Notes: generated by a model not told the origin, from the letters alone. A DNA stretch of 54,014 nucleotides from Testudinibacter crocodili (GCA_006228005.1 VDHG01000091.1:1-54014), one strand, 5' to 3'. Counted from the first letter of the stretch, positions 38,565 to 48,407 are shown. Made by a program: numbers and translations.

Positions 38565-40502
38565 TTACGCATTACCGCTACTCATATTTTCCAACGCTTC
38601 CCAACGCAGCAAACTCTGTTCCAATTGTTGTTCTTTATCGGCAAGTCGTTGTAAAGTGTCTGCGGTATATTGATGATCTTTTTGGAAAAAATCACCGCTG
38701 CTGACTTCAGTTTGTAAGCTTTCGATTTCCGCTTCCAATTGTTCTAGTAGTTGTGGCAGCTGCTCTAATTCCCGCTGTTCTTTAAAACTAAGTTTGGTTT
38801 TACGCTCCGGCAGTTTGGCTTTTGCTTTTTTGTCTTCGGTTGGCTGAAGCGTGCTTTGTGTTTTTGCCTGTGCCGCAGTGGCATTTTGTTGCACGCTTTC
38901 AAAATAGTTTTGTTGCTGTTGTTTAGCATCGCTGTAGCCGCCGACATAGTGGTTTAAAACGCCGTTACCCTCAAAAAAGTAACATTCGGTGGCGGTATTG
39001 TCGATAAACTGACGATCATGGCTAACAATAATCAAGGTGCCTTGATAGTCGCTTAAAATATCTTCCAATAACTCTAAGGTTTCCACATCTAAGTCATTGG
39101 TCGGTTCGTCAAGAATTAAGAGGTTATTCGGTTTCAGCAACAATTTTGCCAACAACAGGCGGTTGCGCTCGCCACCAGACAACGCCTTCACCGGGCTCAT
39201 CGCCCGTTTTGGCGGAAATAGGAAGTCTTGCAAATAACCTAAAACATGGCGTTTATGCCCGTTGATTTCCACATCTTGTTTGCCATCTGCTACGTTGTCC
39301 ATCACGCTTTTTTCCGGATCGAGATCGGCACGATACTGATCAAAGTAGGCAATCTCCAGTTTGGTACCCGACCGCACTTTGCCGCTAGTCGGGGTCAATT
39401 GCTGCAACAGCAGTTTGATAAACGTGGTTTTGCCGCAGCCGTTCGGCCCGACTAAGGCAATTTTATCGCCACGCATAATGTTGTCGCTGAAATTTTTCAA
39501 CAGCACTTTATCTTCAATTTGATAGCCTAATGCTTCCATTTCAAATACAATTTTGCCAGAGCGAATTGCGCTATCCACTTGAATTTTGGCTGTTCCCAAC
39601 ACTTCACGCCGCTGGCGACGCTCTTCGCGCAGTGCTTTTAACGCTCGCACGCGCCCTTCGTTACGTGTGCGTCGGGCTTTGATCCCTTGCCGAATCCAGA
39701 CTTCCTCTTGTGCCAACTTTTTATCGAACAGATCATTTTGTAATTCTTCGACCCGCAGATTCTCTTCTTTGGTGGTTAAATACAGATCGTAATTGCCTGG
39801 ATAAGAAACCAGTTTACCGCGATCCAAATCCACAATTCGAGTTGCCATTTTGCGGATAAAAGAGCGGTCATGAGAAATAAAAATAATGCTGCCGGAAAAC
39901 TCCAGTAAAAACGCTTCCAGCCAATCAATTGCCTCAATGTCCAAATGGTTAGTCGGTTCATCCAATAGTAAAATCGTCGGATTGCTGACCAATGCGCGCG
40001 CCAATGCCGCTTTGCGCTGCCAGCCACCGGACAGCTCCGACAGCAAGGTGTCCGGATTCAAATCCAAACAGCGCAATACATCTTGAATTCGGCTTTCTAC
40101 TTGCCAACCGTTGCCGTGATCCAACTGATGCTGCACTTCCGCCAATTGCTGCATCAGCTCGTCGGAATAATTGATGGTCAATTCATGCGACAGATGGTGA
40201 TAGTGTTTCAATAAATCCGCCAAATCAGCAATACCTTCCGCCACATAATCAAACACGTTATCTTCAACATGGCGTGGCGGATCTTGCTCCAAACGTGACA
40301 CGACTACACCGCTTTCCAACTGCAACGTGCCGTCATCAAGTGCGGTTTCACCGGCAAGAATTTTCATCAATGTCGATTTGCCGGCACCATTGCGCCCAAC
40401 CAGACAGACCCTTTCGCCGGCTTCAATGTGCAAATCAGCGTGATCCAATAATGGGTGATCACTAAATGAGAGGTAAGCCTGAGTTAAATTTAATAATGCC
40501 AA
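38565..40502 (-). CDS. uup: ABC-F ATPase Uup
   Basis: A 645-residue soluble protein with two ABC domains. Seen: GRNGAGKSTLMKIL and GPNGCGKTTFIKLL as Walker A, LSGGWQRKAALARAL and LSGGERNRLLLAKLL as signatures, LLDEPTNHLDIEAI and ILDEPTNDLDVETL as Walker B, and a C-terminal coiled coil (about 565-635) that binds DNA or RNA in E. coli Uup. ABC-F proteins act at the ribosome. The start codon is TTG: MALLNLTQAYLSF matches the family and AAGGA lies 6 bases upstream, while an in-frame stop closes off anything longer. Confidence 0.95.
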   Translation of the reverse strand: MALLNLTQAYLSFSDHPLLDHADLHIEAGERVCLVGRNGAGKSTLMKILAGETALDDGTLQLESGVVVSRLEQDPPRHVEDNVFDYVAEGIADLADLLKHYHHLSHELTINYSDELMQQLAEVQHQLDHGNGWQVESRIQDVLRCLDLNPDTLLSELSGGWQRKAALARALVSNPTILLLDEPTNHLDIEAIDWLEAFLLEFSGSIIFISHDRSFIRKMATRIVDLDRGKLVSYPGNYDLYLTTKEENLRVEELQNDLFDKKLAQEEVWIRQGIKARRTRNEGRVRALKALREERRQRREVLGTAKIQVDSAIRSGKIVFEMEALGYQIEDKVLLKNFSDNIMRGDKIALVGPNGCGKTTFIKLLLQQLTPTSGKVRSGTKLEIAYFDQYRADLDPEKSVMDNVADGKQDVEINGHKRHVLGYLQDFLFPPKRAMSPVKALSGGERNRLLLAKLLLKPNNLLILDEPTNDLDVETLELLEDILSDYQGTLIIVSHDRQFIDNTATECYFFEGNGVLNHYVGGYSDAKQQQQNYFESVQQNATAAQAKTQSTLQPTEDKKAKAKLPERKTKLSFKEQRELEQLPQLLEQLEAEIESLQTEVSSGDFFQKDHQYTADTLQRLADKEQQLEQSLLRWEALENMSSGNA

Positions 40503-40672
40503 AATGAATCCTTAATCCGTCAACAAACAAACTTTAAACAAAATTATTGGCGATTTTAGCAGTTTTATGGCGGCTTTTATACCGACAATGCTAAAGTTTG
40601 ACCCAAATCACAGTAAAATCAACCTGTTCCGATTAAGATAGCAACTCAAGCCGCTTTAGAAGGAGTTAAATT

Positions 40673-41530
40673 ATGTGGAAAGCCATTTCGCAGCTTTTGG
40701 CCGATCAGTTCGGTTCTTACTACACAATTAAATCCAAAACCCCGGTGGCAGGGGGGGAAATGCACCAATCTTGGATCATTGATGACGGCAATATTCCGGT
40801 ATTTGTCAAAATCAATGATAAATCCTATCGTTCGATGTTTCGTGCCGAAGCGGATCAACTGGAGCTCTTGGCAAAGAGCGGTATTGTGCGTGTGCCTCGT
40901 GTTTACGCATTGGGTTGTGCCGAAAATGTCAGTTTTATTTTAATGGAATCCCTCGATTTGCAACCGATTCCACCTGAGAAAATGGCAGAACTTGCGGCAC
41001 AGCTCGCTACGCTGCATACCAGTGGCGGCAATCAACGTTACGGTTTTGATTACGACACTTGGCTCGGACCGGTTTATCAACCGAATTCATGGGCGAAAAA
41101 CTGGTCAACTTTTTTCAGTGAAAACCGAATCGGCTGGCAGCTTCAGTTATGTAAAGAAAAAAATATCCACTTTGGAAATTTTGAGGATATTATCTCATCG
41201 GTCAGTTTTCATCTGGCAAAATATCAACCAACACCCGCACTGTTGCACGGGGCGTTCTACCATAACAATATGGGCATTTGTGGCAATGAAATTGTACTTT
41301 ACGATCCGGCTTGCTATTGGGGCGATGCCGAATGTGATTTGGCGTTAGCCGATCTCTTTGATGATCTGTCGCCTGAATTCTATCAAGCATATAACAGCAT
41401 CAATCCTATTGATAAAGGCTACCAGCAACGCAAAACCCTGTATCAACTCTATTATTTACTCAATTTCAGCCATCGTTTCCGTGGACAGTATATTCAACAA
41501 GCCGATGAAATTATCAGATTAATAGGATAG
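40673..41530 (+). CDS. fructosamine kinase-family protein (YniA-like)
   Basis: A 285-residue aminoglycoside-kinase-fold protein. Seen: TPVAGGEMHQSWII at the start, FVKIN with the ATP-binding lysine, the LLHGAFYHNNMGI catalytic loop (D replaced by A in the common HGDLWxxN form), and YDPACYWGDAECDLAL. The family phosphorylates ketoamines on glycated proteins. The missing loop aspartate in HGAFYHNN is notable. A strong AGAAGGAG site precedes the ATG; hxpB follows after 3 bases. Confidence 0.9.
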   Translation: MWKAISQLLADQFGSYYTIKSKTPVAGGEMHQSWIIDDGNIPVFVKINDKSYRSMFRAEADQLELLAKSGIVRVPRVYALGCAENVSFILMESLDLQPIPPEKMAELAAQLATLHTSGGNQRYGFDYDTWLGPVYQPNSWAKNWSTFFSENRIGWQLQLCKEKNIHFGNFEDIISSVSFHLAKYQPTPALLHGAFYHNNMGICGNEIVLYDPACYWGDAECDLALADLFDDLSPEFYQAYNSINPIDKGYQQRKTLYQLYYLLNFSHRFRGQYIQQADEIIRLIG

Positions 41531-41533
41531 ACA

Positions 41534-42205
41534 ATGACGAGAATCAAAGCAGTTATTTTTGATATGGACGGGGTGCTGATCGATTCAGAACCCTTGTGGC
41601 AGCAGGCAGGCATTCACTATTTTAACCAGTTAGGGCTGCCGGTCAGCGCTGAAGATATGCGGCAAATGGTCGGCGTGCCGTCAAAAGAGGTAATCCGCAA
41701 GTTATATCAACAATATGGTGCGGCAGATTTGAGTGTCGAACAGGCAACCGAGCAATATTGTCGCTCTGCGATAGATCTGATTTTAGACAAACAGCCGCTG
41801 ATGGATGGCGTCAAACCATTGTTGGTGCGTTTGCGTCAACATAATCTAAAAATAGCGGTGGCATCGGCATCGCCACGGGAGTTATTGGAAAGCATTACCC
41901 AAAAGTGCGGTATCCGCGACTATTTTTCTGCGATTGCTTCTGCAACCGAACTACCTTACAACAAACCACACCCAGCGGTTTATCTGCACGCCGCACAACA
42001 GTTGGGGGTAGAACCGCACTTTGCTGTCGGCATTGAAGATTCGGTGGTCGGCATGACTGCTGTCAAAGCAGCGTCAATGTGCTGTATTGCAGTGCCTTCC
42101 GCGCACGAAGAAGACGATCCACGCTGGGCGCTGGCGGATTATAAATTAAGCTCGTTAAACCAGATTGACGACAGACTTTTGACGGGCTTAATCCAGCACC
42201 GATAA
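41534..42205 (+). CDS. hxpB: HAD hexitol/sugar phosphatase (YniC/HxpB-like)
   Basis: A 223-residue HAD phosphatase. Seen: the nucleophile motif VIFDMDGVLIDSEPLW, motif II VASASPRELL, the lysine in YNKPHPAVYL and the acidic GIEDSVVGMTA. E. coli HxpB hydrolyses hexitol and 2-deoxyglucose phosphates. Forms a pair with the kinase gene just upstream. Its 3' end overlaps the 3' end of metR by 18 bases, tail to tail. Confidence 0.88.
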   Translation: MTRIKAVIFDMDGVLIDSEPLWQQAGIHYFNQLGLPVSAEDMRQMVGVPSKEVIRKLYQQYGAADLSVEQATEQYCRSAIDLILDKQPLMDGVKPLLVRLRQHNLKIAVASASPRELLESITQKCGIRDYFSAIASATELPYNKPHPAVYLHAAQQLGVEPHFAVGIEDSVVGMTAVKAASMCCIAVPSAHEEDDPRWALADYKLSSLNQIDDRLLTGLIQHR

Positions 42206-43114
42206 GCCCGGCAACGTCGAGAAACTCTGCGATTTCACTGTATGGAAGAAATCCTGCATGAACGCTGTGTGAATATCATTTTCGCGCACCGCAGCATACA
42301 GTTCACTTTGTAAGCCATTCTCCGTAATTTTGCGTGCCACCACATAACCGCGTTCTAAATATGGCAACACCGCCCAATATGGTAATGCGGCAATGCCCCG
42401 CTTGCTGGCGACCAACTGAATAATCGCAATAGTCAATTCACTGGTGCGCCGAGCAGGATTAATACCCGCCGGATACAACACTTTACGCAATAAATCCAGC
42501 ATATCATCCGGTACCGGATAGGTGATCAAGGTTTGCTCGGCAAAATCCTCTGCCTGCCACACCTCTTTATTCGCCAACGGGTGATCTTTGGAACAAATGC
42601 CCACCATTTCATAGGCAAACAACGGCTGGTGCACAATGCCTGCGGTCTCTTCTATTTCAGAGACGATCGCCCAATCGGCACGGTGCGTCAGCAATAATCC
42701 AAGCGTATCGGTATGAAAACCGGAGACAATATCCAACTCAACCAATGGCCAATTTTGGCGGAACGAATCCATCGCCGGCATCAGCCAGTCAAAACAGGTG
42801 TGACATTCCACCGCAATCCGTAGCTGTCCGGCATCGCCTTCTTTCACCCGTATCAGATCCAGCTCCGCTTCGATCACTCGCGGTAAAATGTCATAAGCCA
42901 ACTTAATTAAGCGCTCTCCTGCCGCCGTGAAATGCAGCGGCTGGGTTTTGCGCTCAAATAGGGTTAAACCATACTGATCTTCCAGCAGCTTAATTTGATG
43001 CGAAAGCGCGGATTGAGTCAAATAGATCCGTTTCGCCGCCAAAGAGACGCTACCGGTCTCTTTCAATGCAATCAGGGTTTTTAAATGGCGTAATTCTAAA
43101 AATATCGGCTTCAT
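42188..43114 (-). CDS. metR: LysR-type regulator MetR
   Basis: A 308-residue LysR-type activator of methionine genes that responds to homocysteine. Seen: the N-terminal HTH LKTLIALKETGSVSLAAKR and LTQSALSHQIKLLE, then an effector domain with RIAVECHTCFDWLMPAM. Divergent from metE, the classical target, with 132 bases between. Confidence 0.95.
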   Translation of the reverse strand: MKPIFLELRHLKTLIALKETGSVSLAAKRIYLTQSALSHQIKLLEDQYGLTLFERKTQPLHFTAAGERLIKLAYDILPRVIEAELDLIRVKEGDAGQLRIAVECHTCFDWLMPAMDSFRQNWPLVELDIVSGFHTDTLGLLLTHRADWAIVSEIEETAGIVHQPLFAYEMVGICSKDHPLANKEVWQAEDFAEQTLITYPVPDDMLDLLRKVLYPAGINPARRTSELTIAIIQLVASKRGIAALPYWAVLPYLERGYVVARKITENGLQSELYAAVRENDIHTAFMQDFFHTVKSQSFSTLPGLSVLD

Positions 43115-43189
43115 TAAAATTATTCATCATCTTTGTGAAAATTATGAGTTTGCATAATATACTAAAATCCGTCATTCTGCATCCCAGAT

Positions 43190-43205
43190 AGCCATTTAGA
43201 CGGCT
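43190..43205. promoter_or_regulatory. MetJ-like box pair in the metR-metE intergenic region
   Basis: AGCCATTT and AGACGGCT are adjacent 8-mers matching AGACGTCT at 5 and 7 positions. They lie 41-57 bases before the metE ATG. An inverted TTCA-N9-TGAA at 43123-43139 might serve MetR, but it is not the textbook TGAA-N5-TTCA. Confidence 0.65.
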
Positions 43206-43246
43206 GTTTATAAATAAATTAACATGAATAATCAGGAGATATCAGC

Positions 43247-45511
43247 ATGACTACATTTCATTTAGCCGGCTTTCCGCGCGTAGGCGCCAAACGTGAACTC
43301 AAATTTGCTCAAGAGCGCTACTGGCGCAAAGAGTTGGCAGAACAAGATCTGCTCGACATCGCCAAAGCGTTGCGTGAAAAAAACTGGAAACACCAAGCCG
43401 CCGCTAATGCGGATTATGTTGCTGTTGCCGATTTCACCCTTTATGATCATATTTTGGATCTGCAAGTCGCCACCGGTGCTATCCCCGCCCGTTTCGGCTT
43501 CGACAGCAGCAATCTGAGCTTAGATCAATTCTTTCAACTGGCACGAGGCAATACGCAGCAACACGCCATCGAAATGACTAAATGGTTCGACACTAACTAT
43601 CACTACCTCGTGCCGGAATTCCACAAAAATACCGAATTCAAAGCTAATCCGGCGCACTATGTACAACAACTGCAAGAAGCGCAAGCGCTTGGTTTGCAAG
43701 CCAAACCCACTATCGTCGGTCCGATCACTTTCCTCTGGTTAGGCAAAGAAAAAGGCAAACAAACATTTAACCGATTAGATTTGTTAGATAAATTATTACC
43801 GGTTTATGAAGAAATACTGACCGCACTTGTGCAAGCCGGTGCAGAATGGATCCAAATTGACGAGCCAGCCTTAACTGTAGATTTACCGACTGAATGGATT
43901 GCGGCTTTCAAACCGACTTATGAAAGACTGGCAAAAGTGCAAGCTAAATTATTGCTTGCGACTTACTTCGGCTCAGTTGCCGAACACACTGACTTGCTGA
44001 AAAGCTTGCCGATTGACGGCTTGCACCTTGACTTGGTGCGTGCGCCGCAACAAATCAGCGCTTTTGCCGATTATGACAAAGTGCTGTCGCTCGGGGTGAT
44101 CGATGGGCGTAATATCTGGCGTGCCAACTTGAACCAGGTTTTGGACGTGGTTGAGCCGTTAAAAGCCAAATTGGGCGAAAACTTATGGATTGCGCCAAGC
44201 TGCTCTTTATTGCACACCCCGTTTGATTTGGAAGTGGAAACGCAATTAGACCGTGATCTCTACTCTTGGTTAGCCTTTAGCTTGCAAAAAATCCAAGAAT
44301 TGAATGTGATTAAACAAGCATTAACCAACGGACGTGACAGCGTGAAAGCCGAGCTTGCCGCCAGTCAGGCTGCCGCTGATGCGCGTGCCGCTTCTGCGGT
44401 GATCCACCGTCCGGAAGTGGCAGCACGCTTGGCAGCCCTGCCTGCCAATGCCGACCAACGTCAATCGCCGTTTGCCGAGCGAATCAAATTGCAACAAGCG
44501 TGGTTGAAACTGCCATTATTGCCAACCACCAATATCGGTTCTTTCCCGCAAACCAGTGAAATTCGCCATGCCCGCGCCAACTTCAAAAAAGGCACGATTT
44601 CAGCGGCCGAATATGAAGCAGCAATGAAAAAAGAGATCGCCTTTGTGGTCGCACAACAAGAAAAATTGGATCTGGATGTGTTGGTGCACGGCGAAGCCGA
44701 GCGTAACGACATGGTGGAGTATTTTGGCGAACTGTTAGACGGTTTTGCCTTCACCAAATTCGGTTGGGTGCAGAGCTACGGCAGTCGTTGCGTGAAACCA
44801 CCTGTAATTTTCGGCGACGTGGTGCGCCCGAATCCGATGACGGTTTCATGGTCCACTTATGCACAAAGTTTGACGCAAAAACCGATGAAAGGGATGTTGA
44901 CCGGGCCGGTCACGATTCTACAATGGTCTTTCGTGCGTAACGACATCGAACGTTCGACCGTATGTAAACAAATCGCACTGGCATTAAATGATGAGGTGTT
45001 AGATTTGGAGAAAGCTGGCATCAAAATTATCCAAATCGACGAGCCGGCAATTCGTGAAGGTTTACCATTGAAACGTGCCGATTGGAATGCATATTTAGAT
45101 TGGGCGTGCGAAGCATTCCGCTTGTCCTCGTTCGGTGCGCAAGATTCGACGCAAATCCACACTCACATGTGTTATTCCGAGTTCAACGATATTCTGCCGG
45201 CAATCGCAGGCATGGATGCGGATGTGATCACCATCGAAACCTCGCGTTCCGATATGGAACTGCTGACCGCATTCGGCGATTTCAAATATCCGAACGAAAT
45301 AGGCCCAGGCGTGTACGATATCCACAGCCCACGAGTACCGACAGCCGGCGAGATCGAGCATTTACTGCGTAAAGCGCTAGACGTTATCCCGGCAGAACGC
45401 CTGTGGGTCAACCCGGATTGCGGTCTGAAAACCCGTGCCTGGCCGGAAACCAACGCGGCATTGGAAGTGATGGTCAACGTCACCAAAAAATTACGTGCCG
45501 AATTGAATTAA
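43247..45511 (+). CDS. metE: cobalamin-independent methionine synthase
   Basis: Transfers methyl from methyl-tetrahydrofolate-polyglutamate to homocysteine without B12. The 754 residues match the family. Seen: [14 protein letters not shown] at the start, the zinc ligands in [10 protein letters not shown] and NPDCGLKTR near the end, and [17 protein letters not shown] opening the catalytic C-terminal barrel. AGGAGA precedes the ATG. Confidence 0.98.
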   Translation: MTTFHLAGFPRVGAKRELKFAQERYWRKELAEQDLLDIAKALREKNWKHQAAANADYVAVADFTLYDHILDLQVATGAIPARFGFDSSNLSLDQFFQLARGNTQQHAIEMTKWFDTNYHYLVPEFHKNTEFKANPAHYVQQLQEAQALGLQAKPTIVGPITFLWLGKEKGKQTFNRLDLLDKLLPVYEEILTALVQAGAEWIQIDEPALTVDLPTEWIAAFKPTYERLAKVQAKLLLATYFGSVAEHTDLLKSLPIDGLHLDLVRAPQQISAFADYDKVLSLGVIDGRNIWRANLNQVLDVVEPLKAKLGENLWIAPSCSLLHTPFDLEVETQLDRDLYSWLAFSLQKIQELNVIKQALTNGRDSVKAELAASQAAADARAASAVIHRPEVAARLAALPANADQRQSPFAERIKLQQAWLKLPLLPTTNIGSFPQTSEIRHARANFKKGTISAAEYEAAMKKEIAFVVAQQEKLDLDVLVHGEAERNDMVEYFGELLDGFAFTKFGWVQSYGSRCVKPPVIFGDVVRPNPMTVSWSTYAQSLTQKPMKGMLTGPVTILQWSFVRNDIERSTVCKQIALALNDEVLDLEKAGIKIIQIDEPAIREGLPLKRADWNAYLDWACEAFRLSSFGAQDSTQIHTHMCYSEFNDILPAIAGMDADVITIETSRSDMELLTAFGDFKYPNEIGPGVYDIHSPRVPTAGEIEHLLRKALDVIPAERLWVNPDCGLKTRAWPETNAALEVMVNVTKKLRAELN

Positions 45512-45522
45512 TTCCAGCACTG

Positions 45523-45568
45523 ACCGCACTTTGCATTAATATTTGTATCAATATAAACAAAGTGCGGT
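45523..45568 (+). terminator. opposed uptake sequences after metE
   Basis: ACCGCACTTTG (45523-45533) and CAAAGTGCGGT (45558-45568) form an 11-bp stem with a 24-base loop just past metE. The spacing matches the pair after uup. Confidence 0.65.
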
Positions 45569-45580
45569 TCATTCTACCAA

Positions 45581-45614
45581 AACCACCCTTAATTTAAACT
45601 ATGGGTGGTTTTTT
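45581..45614 (+). terminator. intrinsic terminator downstream of metE
   Basis: AACCACCC and GGGTGGTT form an 8-bp stem with a 14-base loop, followed by T4. It backs up the USS-pair hairpin 13 bases upstream. Confidence 0.85.
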
Positions 45615-45720
45615 AATAGATTGGATTTTAGATCGCAAAATCCGTATGATTTTCTGGGATAACATGGGTATGTTTGGATGATCAAAAACCCGTATCCCTG
45701 CCAAATGAGAGGTGGCGCAG

Positions 45721-46713
45721 ATGAGCAAGAATCCAATTGAAATTTACCAGACCCAAGATGGACAAACCCAAGTCGAAGTGCGGTTTGAGCAGGAAACCGT
45801 ATGGCTTTCGCAGGCGCAGATGGCAAAGCTATTTGATACAAGTACAGATAATGTCAGCCTTCACTTGAAAAATATTTATCTGGAACAAGAGCTAGATGAA
45901 ATATCAACTATCTAGGATTTCTCGGTAGTTCAACAAGAAGGTAATCGCAACATTAAACGGAGATTAAAACATTATAATTTAGATGCCGTTATTTCTGTGG
46001 GTTATCGTGTGAAATCAAAAAATGCAACCCGATTCCGTATTTGGGCAACTCAACGCCTGAAAGAATATCTGCTGCGAGGTTACAGCATCAACCAAGAGCG
46101 GTTGCAGCAAAATGCCGCAGAACTGGAACAAGCACTGGCATTGATTCAAAAAACCGCCGATTCGTCGGCACTGACTCTCGACAGTGGGCGGGGTTTGGTC
46201 AATATCGTCAGCCGTTATACTCAGGCTTTTCTGTGGTTACAGCAATATGATGAGGGCTTGCTGCAAGATCCGCAAGGAAAACCCGGCGGCGTTTTGCCAT
46301 CCGTTAACGATGCTAAGTCTGCATTAGCCAATTTGAAAGCCGATTTAATCGCAAAAGGTGAAGCAACGGATTTGTTTGCACGTGAACGATAGGACGGCTT
46401 AGCTGCCATTCTCGGTAATCTGGAGCAAACTGTTTTTGGCGAACCGGCTTATCCCAGCATTGAAAGCAAAGCGGCACATTTATTATACTTTGTTATCAAA
46501 AATCACCCGTTTTTTGATGGAAATAAACGCAGTGGGGCGTTTTTATTTGTAGATTTTTTACATAAAAATGGCAAACTATTAAAATTAGACGGACAGCCGT
46601 TGATCAACGACACCGGGCTGGCGGCATTGGCGCTGTTGGTGGCAGAATCTGCGCCACAGCAAAAAGAGACCTTAATCCGTCTGATCATGCACATGTTGCA
46701 GCAAAATGACTAA
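45721..46713 (+). pseudogene. RhuM/Fic-type virulence protein gene with two in-frame TAG codons
   Basis: A single 330-codon frame interrupted only by TAG at 45913-45915 and TAG at 46390-46392; no frameshift is needed to read from ATG 45721 to TAA 46711-46713. Part one: KNPIEIYQTQDGQTQVEVRF and AKLFDTSTDNVSLHLKNIY (RhuM DNA-binding-like). Part two: HYNLDAVISVGYRVKS and FRIWATQRLKEYLLRGY. Part three: a Fic/DOC core HPFFDGNKRSGAFLF. Such proteins are usually about 330 residues. AGAGG precedes the ATG. Probably inactivated; recoding is possible but unsupported. Confidence 0.85.
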
Positions 46714-46774
46714 GGTCCACAGACCCTAAGACAAAAAAAGTTATTTTATACTCTCAAATACAGGAACTAAAACT

Positions 46775-48130
46775 ATGTCACATCTCTCCGTTGCTAAATT
46801 CGGTGGCACTAGCGTTGCCAACTTCCCTGCGATGAATGCCTGCGCCAAAATCGTGATTGCCGATCCCAATACCCGTGTGGTGGTGTTGTCCGCCTCCGCC
46901 GGCGTGACCAACATTCTGGTTGCGTTGGCAAACGGTTGCGAAACCGAGCAGCGTACCAAATATCTGGACGAATTGCGCACGATTCAATACAACATTTTAG
47001 ATGAATTGAAAAATAACAAAGTGATCAGCGAAGAGATCGATCGTTTACTTGCCAATATCGCTTCGTTGTCCGAAGCGGCGAGTTTGGCGACTTCACCTGC
47101 ACTGACCGACGAATTGATCAGCCACGGCGAAATGATGTCCACCTTGATTTTCGTCGAAGTGTTGCGCGAACTGCAAACCAACGCCACTTGGGTTGATGTA
47201 CGCCAATTAGTTGCCACCAACAGCAACTACGGCAAAGCCGCACCGGACGATGCCAAAACCCAAAAGAATTGCGATAACATTTTAAAACCGCTGCTCAATC
47301 GTGGCGAACTGGTGATCACCCAAGGCTTTATCGGGCGTGATGAAAAAGGCAAAACCACCACGCTCGGACGGGGTGGCAGCGATTATTCGGCGGCATTATT
47401 GGCGGAAGTGTTGGACGCCAAAGATGTATTGATCTGGACGGATGTACCGGGCATTTACACCACCGATCCGCGAGTGGTGCCGGCAGCGCAAAAAATTGAC
47501 ACCATGAGCTTCGCCGAAGCGGCAGAAATGGCAACCTTCGGTGCCAAAGTGCTACACCCTGCCACTTTGTTGCCTGCGGTGCGCAGTAATATTCCGGTAT
47601 ATGTCGGCTCCAGCAAAGATCCGGCGGCAGGCGGTACTTGGGTCACCCGCGATCCACAACCACGCCCGATTTTCCGTGCGATTGCGCTGCGCCGCGATCA
47701 AACCCTATTAACATTATCTAGCTTAAGTATGCTGCACGCTCAAGGTTTTTTAGCCAACGTGTTTAATATTTTAGCCAAGCATAAAATTTCAGTGGACACC
47801 ATCACCACTTCCGAAGTCAGCATTGCTTTGACCTTGGATAAAACCGGCTCCGCTTCTTCCGGCGCCAATATGTTATCCAACGAACTGTTAACCGAACTCA
47901 GCGAAGTCTGCAACGTGAAAGTCGATACCGGCTTGTCTTTGGTTGCGCTGATCGGCAACGATCTGCATATCACTGCCGGTGTAGCGAAACGTTTGTTTGG
48001 TACGATTGAACACTATAATGTGCGCATGGTTAGCTACGGCGCCAGCACCAATAATATCTGTCTGCTAGTCCAAAGCCAGCACGCTGACGAAGTGGTGCGG
48101 TTGTTGCATGCCGAACTATTTGAGAAATAA
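46775..48130 (+). CDS. lysC: lysine-sensitive aspartokinase III
   Basis: Phosphorylates aspartate at the entry to lysine, threonine and methionine synthesis. The 451 residues match LysC. Seen: SVAKFGGTSVANF, TTTLGRGGSDYSAALLAE, WTDVPGIYTTDPR and two C-terminal ACT regions (from about residue 310) that bind lysine. AGGAA precedes the ATG. Only about 60 bases separate it from the Fic gene, too short for a lysine riboswitch. Confidence 0.96.
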   Translation: MSHLSVAKFGGTSVANFPAMNACAKIVIADPNTRVVVLSASAGVTNILVALANGCETEQRTKYLDELRTIQYNILDELKNNKVISEEIDRLLANIASLSEAASLATSPALTDELISHGEMMSTLIFVEVLRELQTNATWVDVRQLVATNSNYGKAAPDDAKTQKNCDNILKPLLNRGELVITQGFIGRDEKGKTTTLGRGGSDYSAALLAEVLDAKDVLIWTDVPGIYTTDPRVVPAAQKIDTMSFAEAAEMATFGAKVLHPATLLPAVRSNIPVYVGSSKDPAAGGTWVTRDPQPRPIFRAIALRRDQTLLTLSSLSMLHAQGFLANVFNILAKHKISVDTITTSEVSIALTLDKTGSASSGANMLSNELLTELSEVCNVKVDTGLSLVALIGNDLHITAGVAKRLFGTIEHYNVRMVSYGASTNNICLLVQSQHADEVVRLLHAELFEK

Positions 48131-48155
48131 TTGTCTTTAAACAAAGTGCGGTTTC

Positions 48156-48189
48156 AGCCCTTAATTTGTACGCAAGTTAAGGGCTTTCT
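48156..48189 (+). terminator. intrinsic terminator of lysC
   Basis: AGCCCTTAA and TTAAGGGCT form a 9-bp stem followed by TTCTT, about 25 bases after the lysC stop. Confidence 0.8.
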
Positions 48190-48191
48190 TA

Positions 48192-48216
48192 TAGGGTCTG
48201 TTGATCTTTGTTTATA
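48192..48216 (+). repeat. solo end of a small inverted-repeat element upstream of cyuA
   Basis: TAGGGTCTGTTGATC plus TTTGTTTATA is identical to the terminal repeat of the complete element at 51397 and of the copy at 53734. A few further bases (AAT-TG-TACCG) resemble the interior of the 70-bp copy, then similarity stops. The opposite end is absent, so this is a truncated copy. Confidence 0.8.
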
Positions 48217-48407
48217 ATATGCGTACCGATTGTTTGGCGTTCATAATCGCATCCTAAATAGTGGTTTACCACAGTAAATGATTATGCTCTTTGCCGATTC
48301 AAGAGAAAAAATCTTAAAAAATCACATTTCGCACATTCGTTTCTTTATCTTAGCGATTAAGCTGTTATGATATGTGCCGTTATTTTTCTTTTCGATGGTA
48401 ATCCTTT

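Noticed and set aside
43115..43246. Canonical MetR box between metR and metE
   Set aside because: No TGAA-N5-TTCA found on either strand; only an inverted TTCA-N9-TGAA.
46390..46392. TAG read as an amino acid (recoding) in the Fic gene
   Set aside because: No recoding machinery or suppressor tRNA is visible and nonsense mutation is simpler; kept only as a test in the findings.
46718..46728. ACAGACCCTA before lysC as a full copy of the inverted-repeat element
   Set aside because: Only about 10-12 bases match one end; could be chance, so not annotated as a copy.
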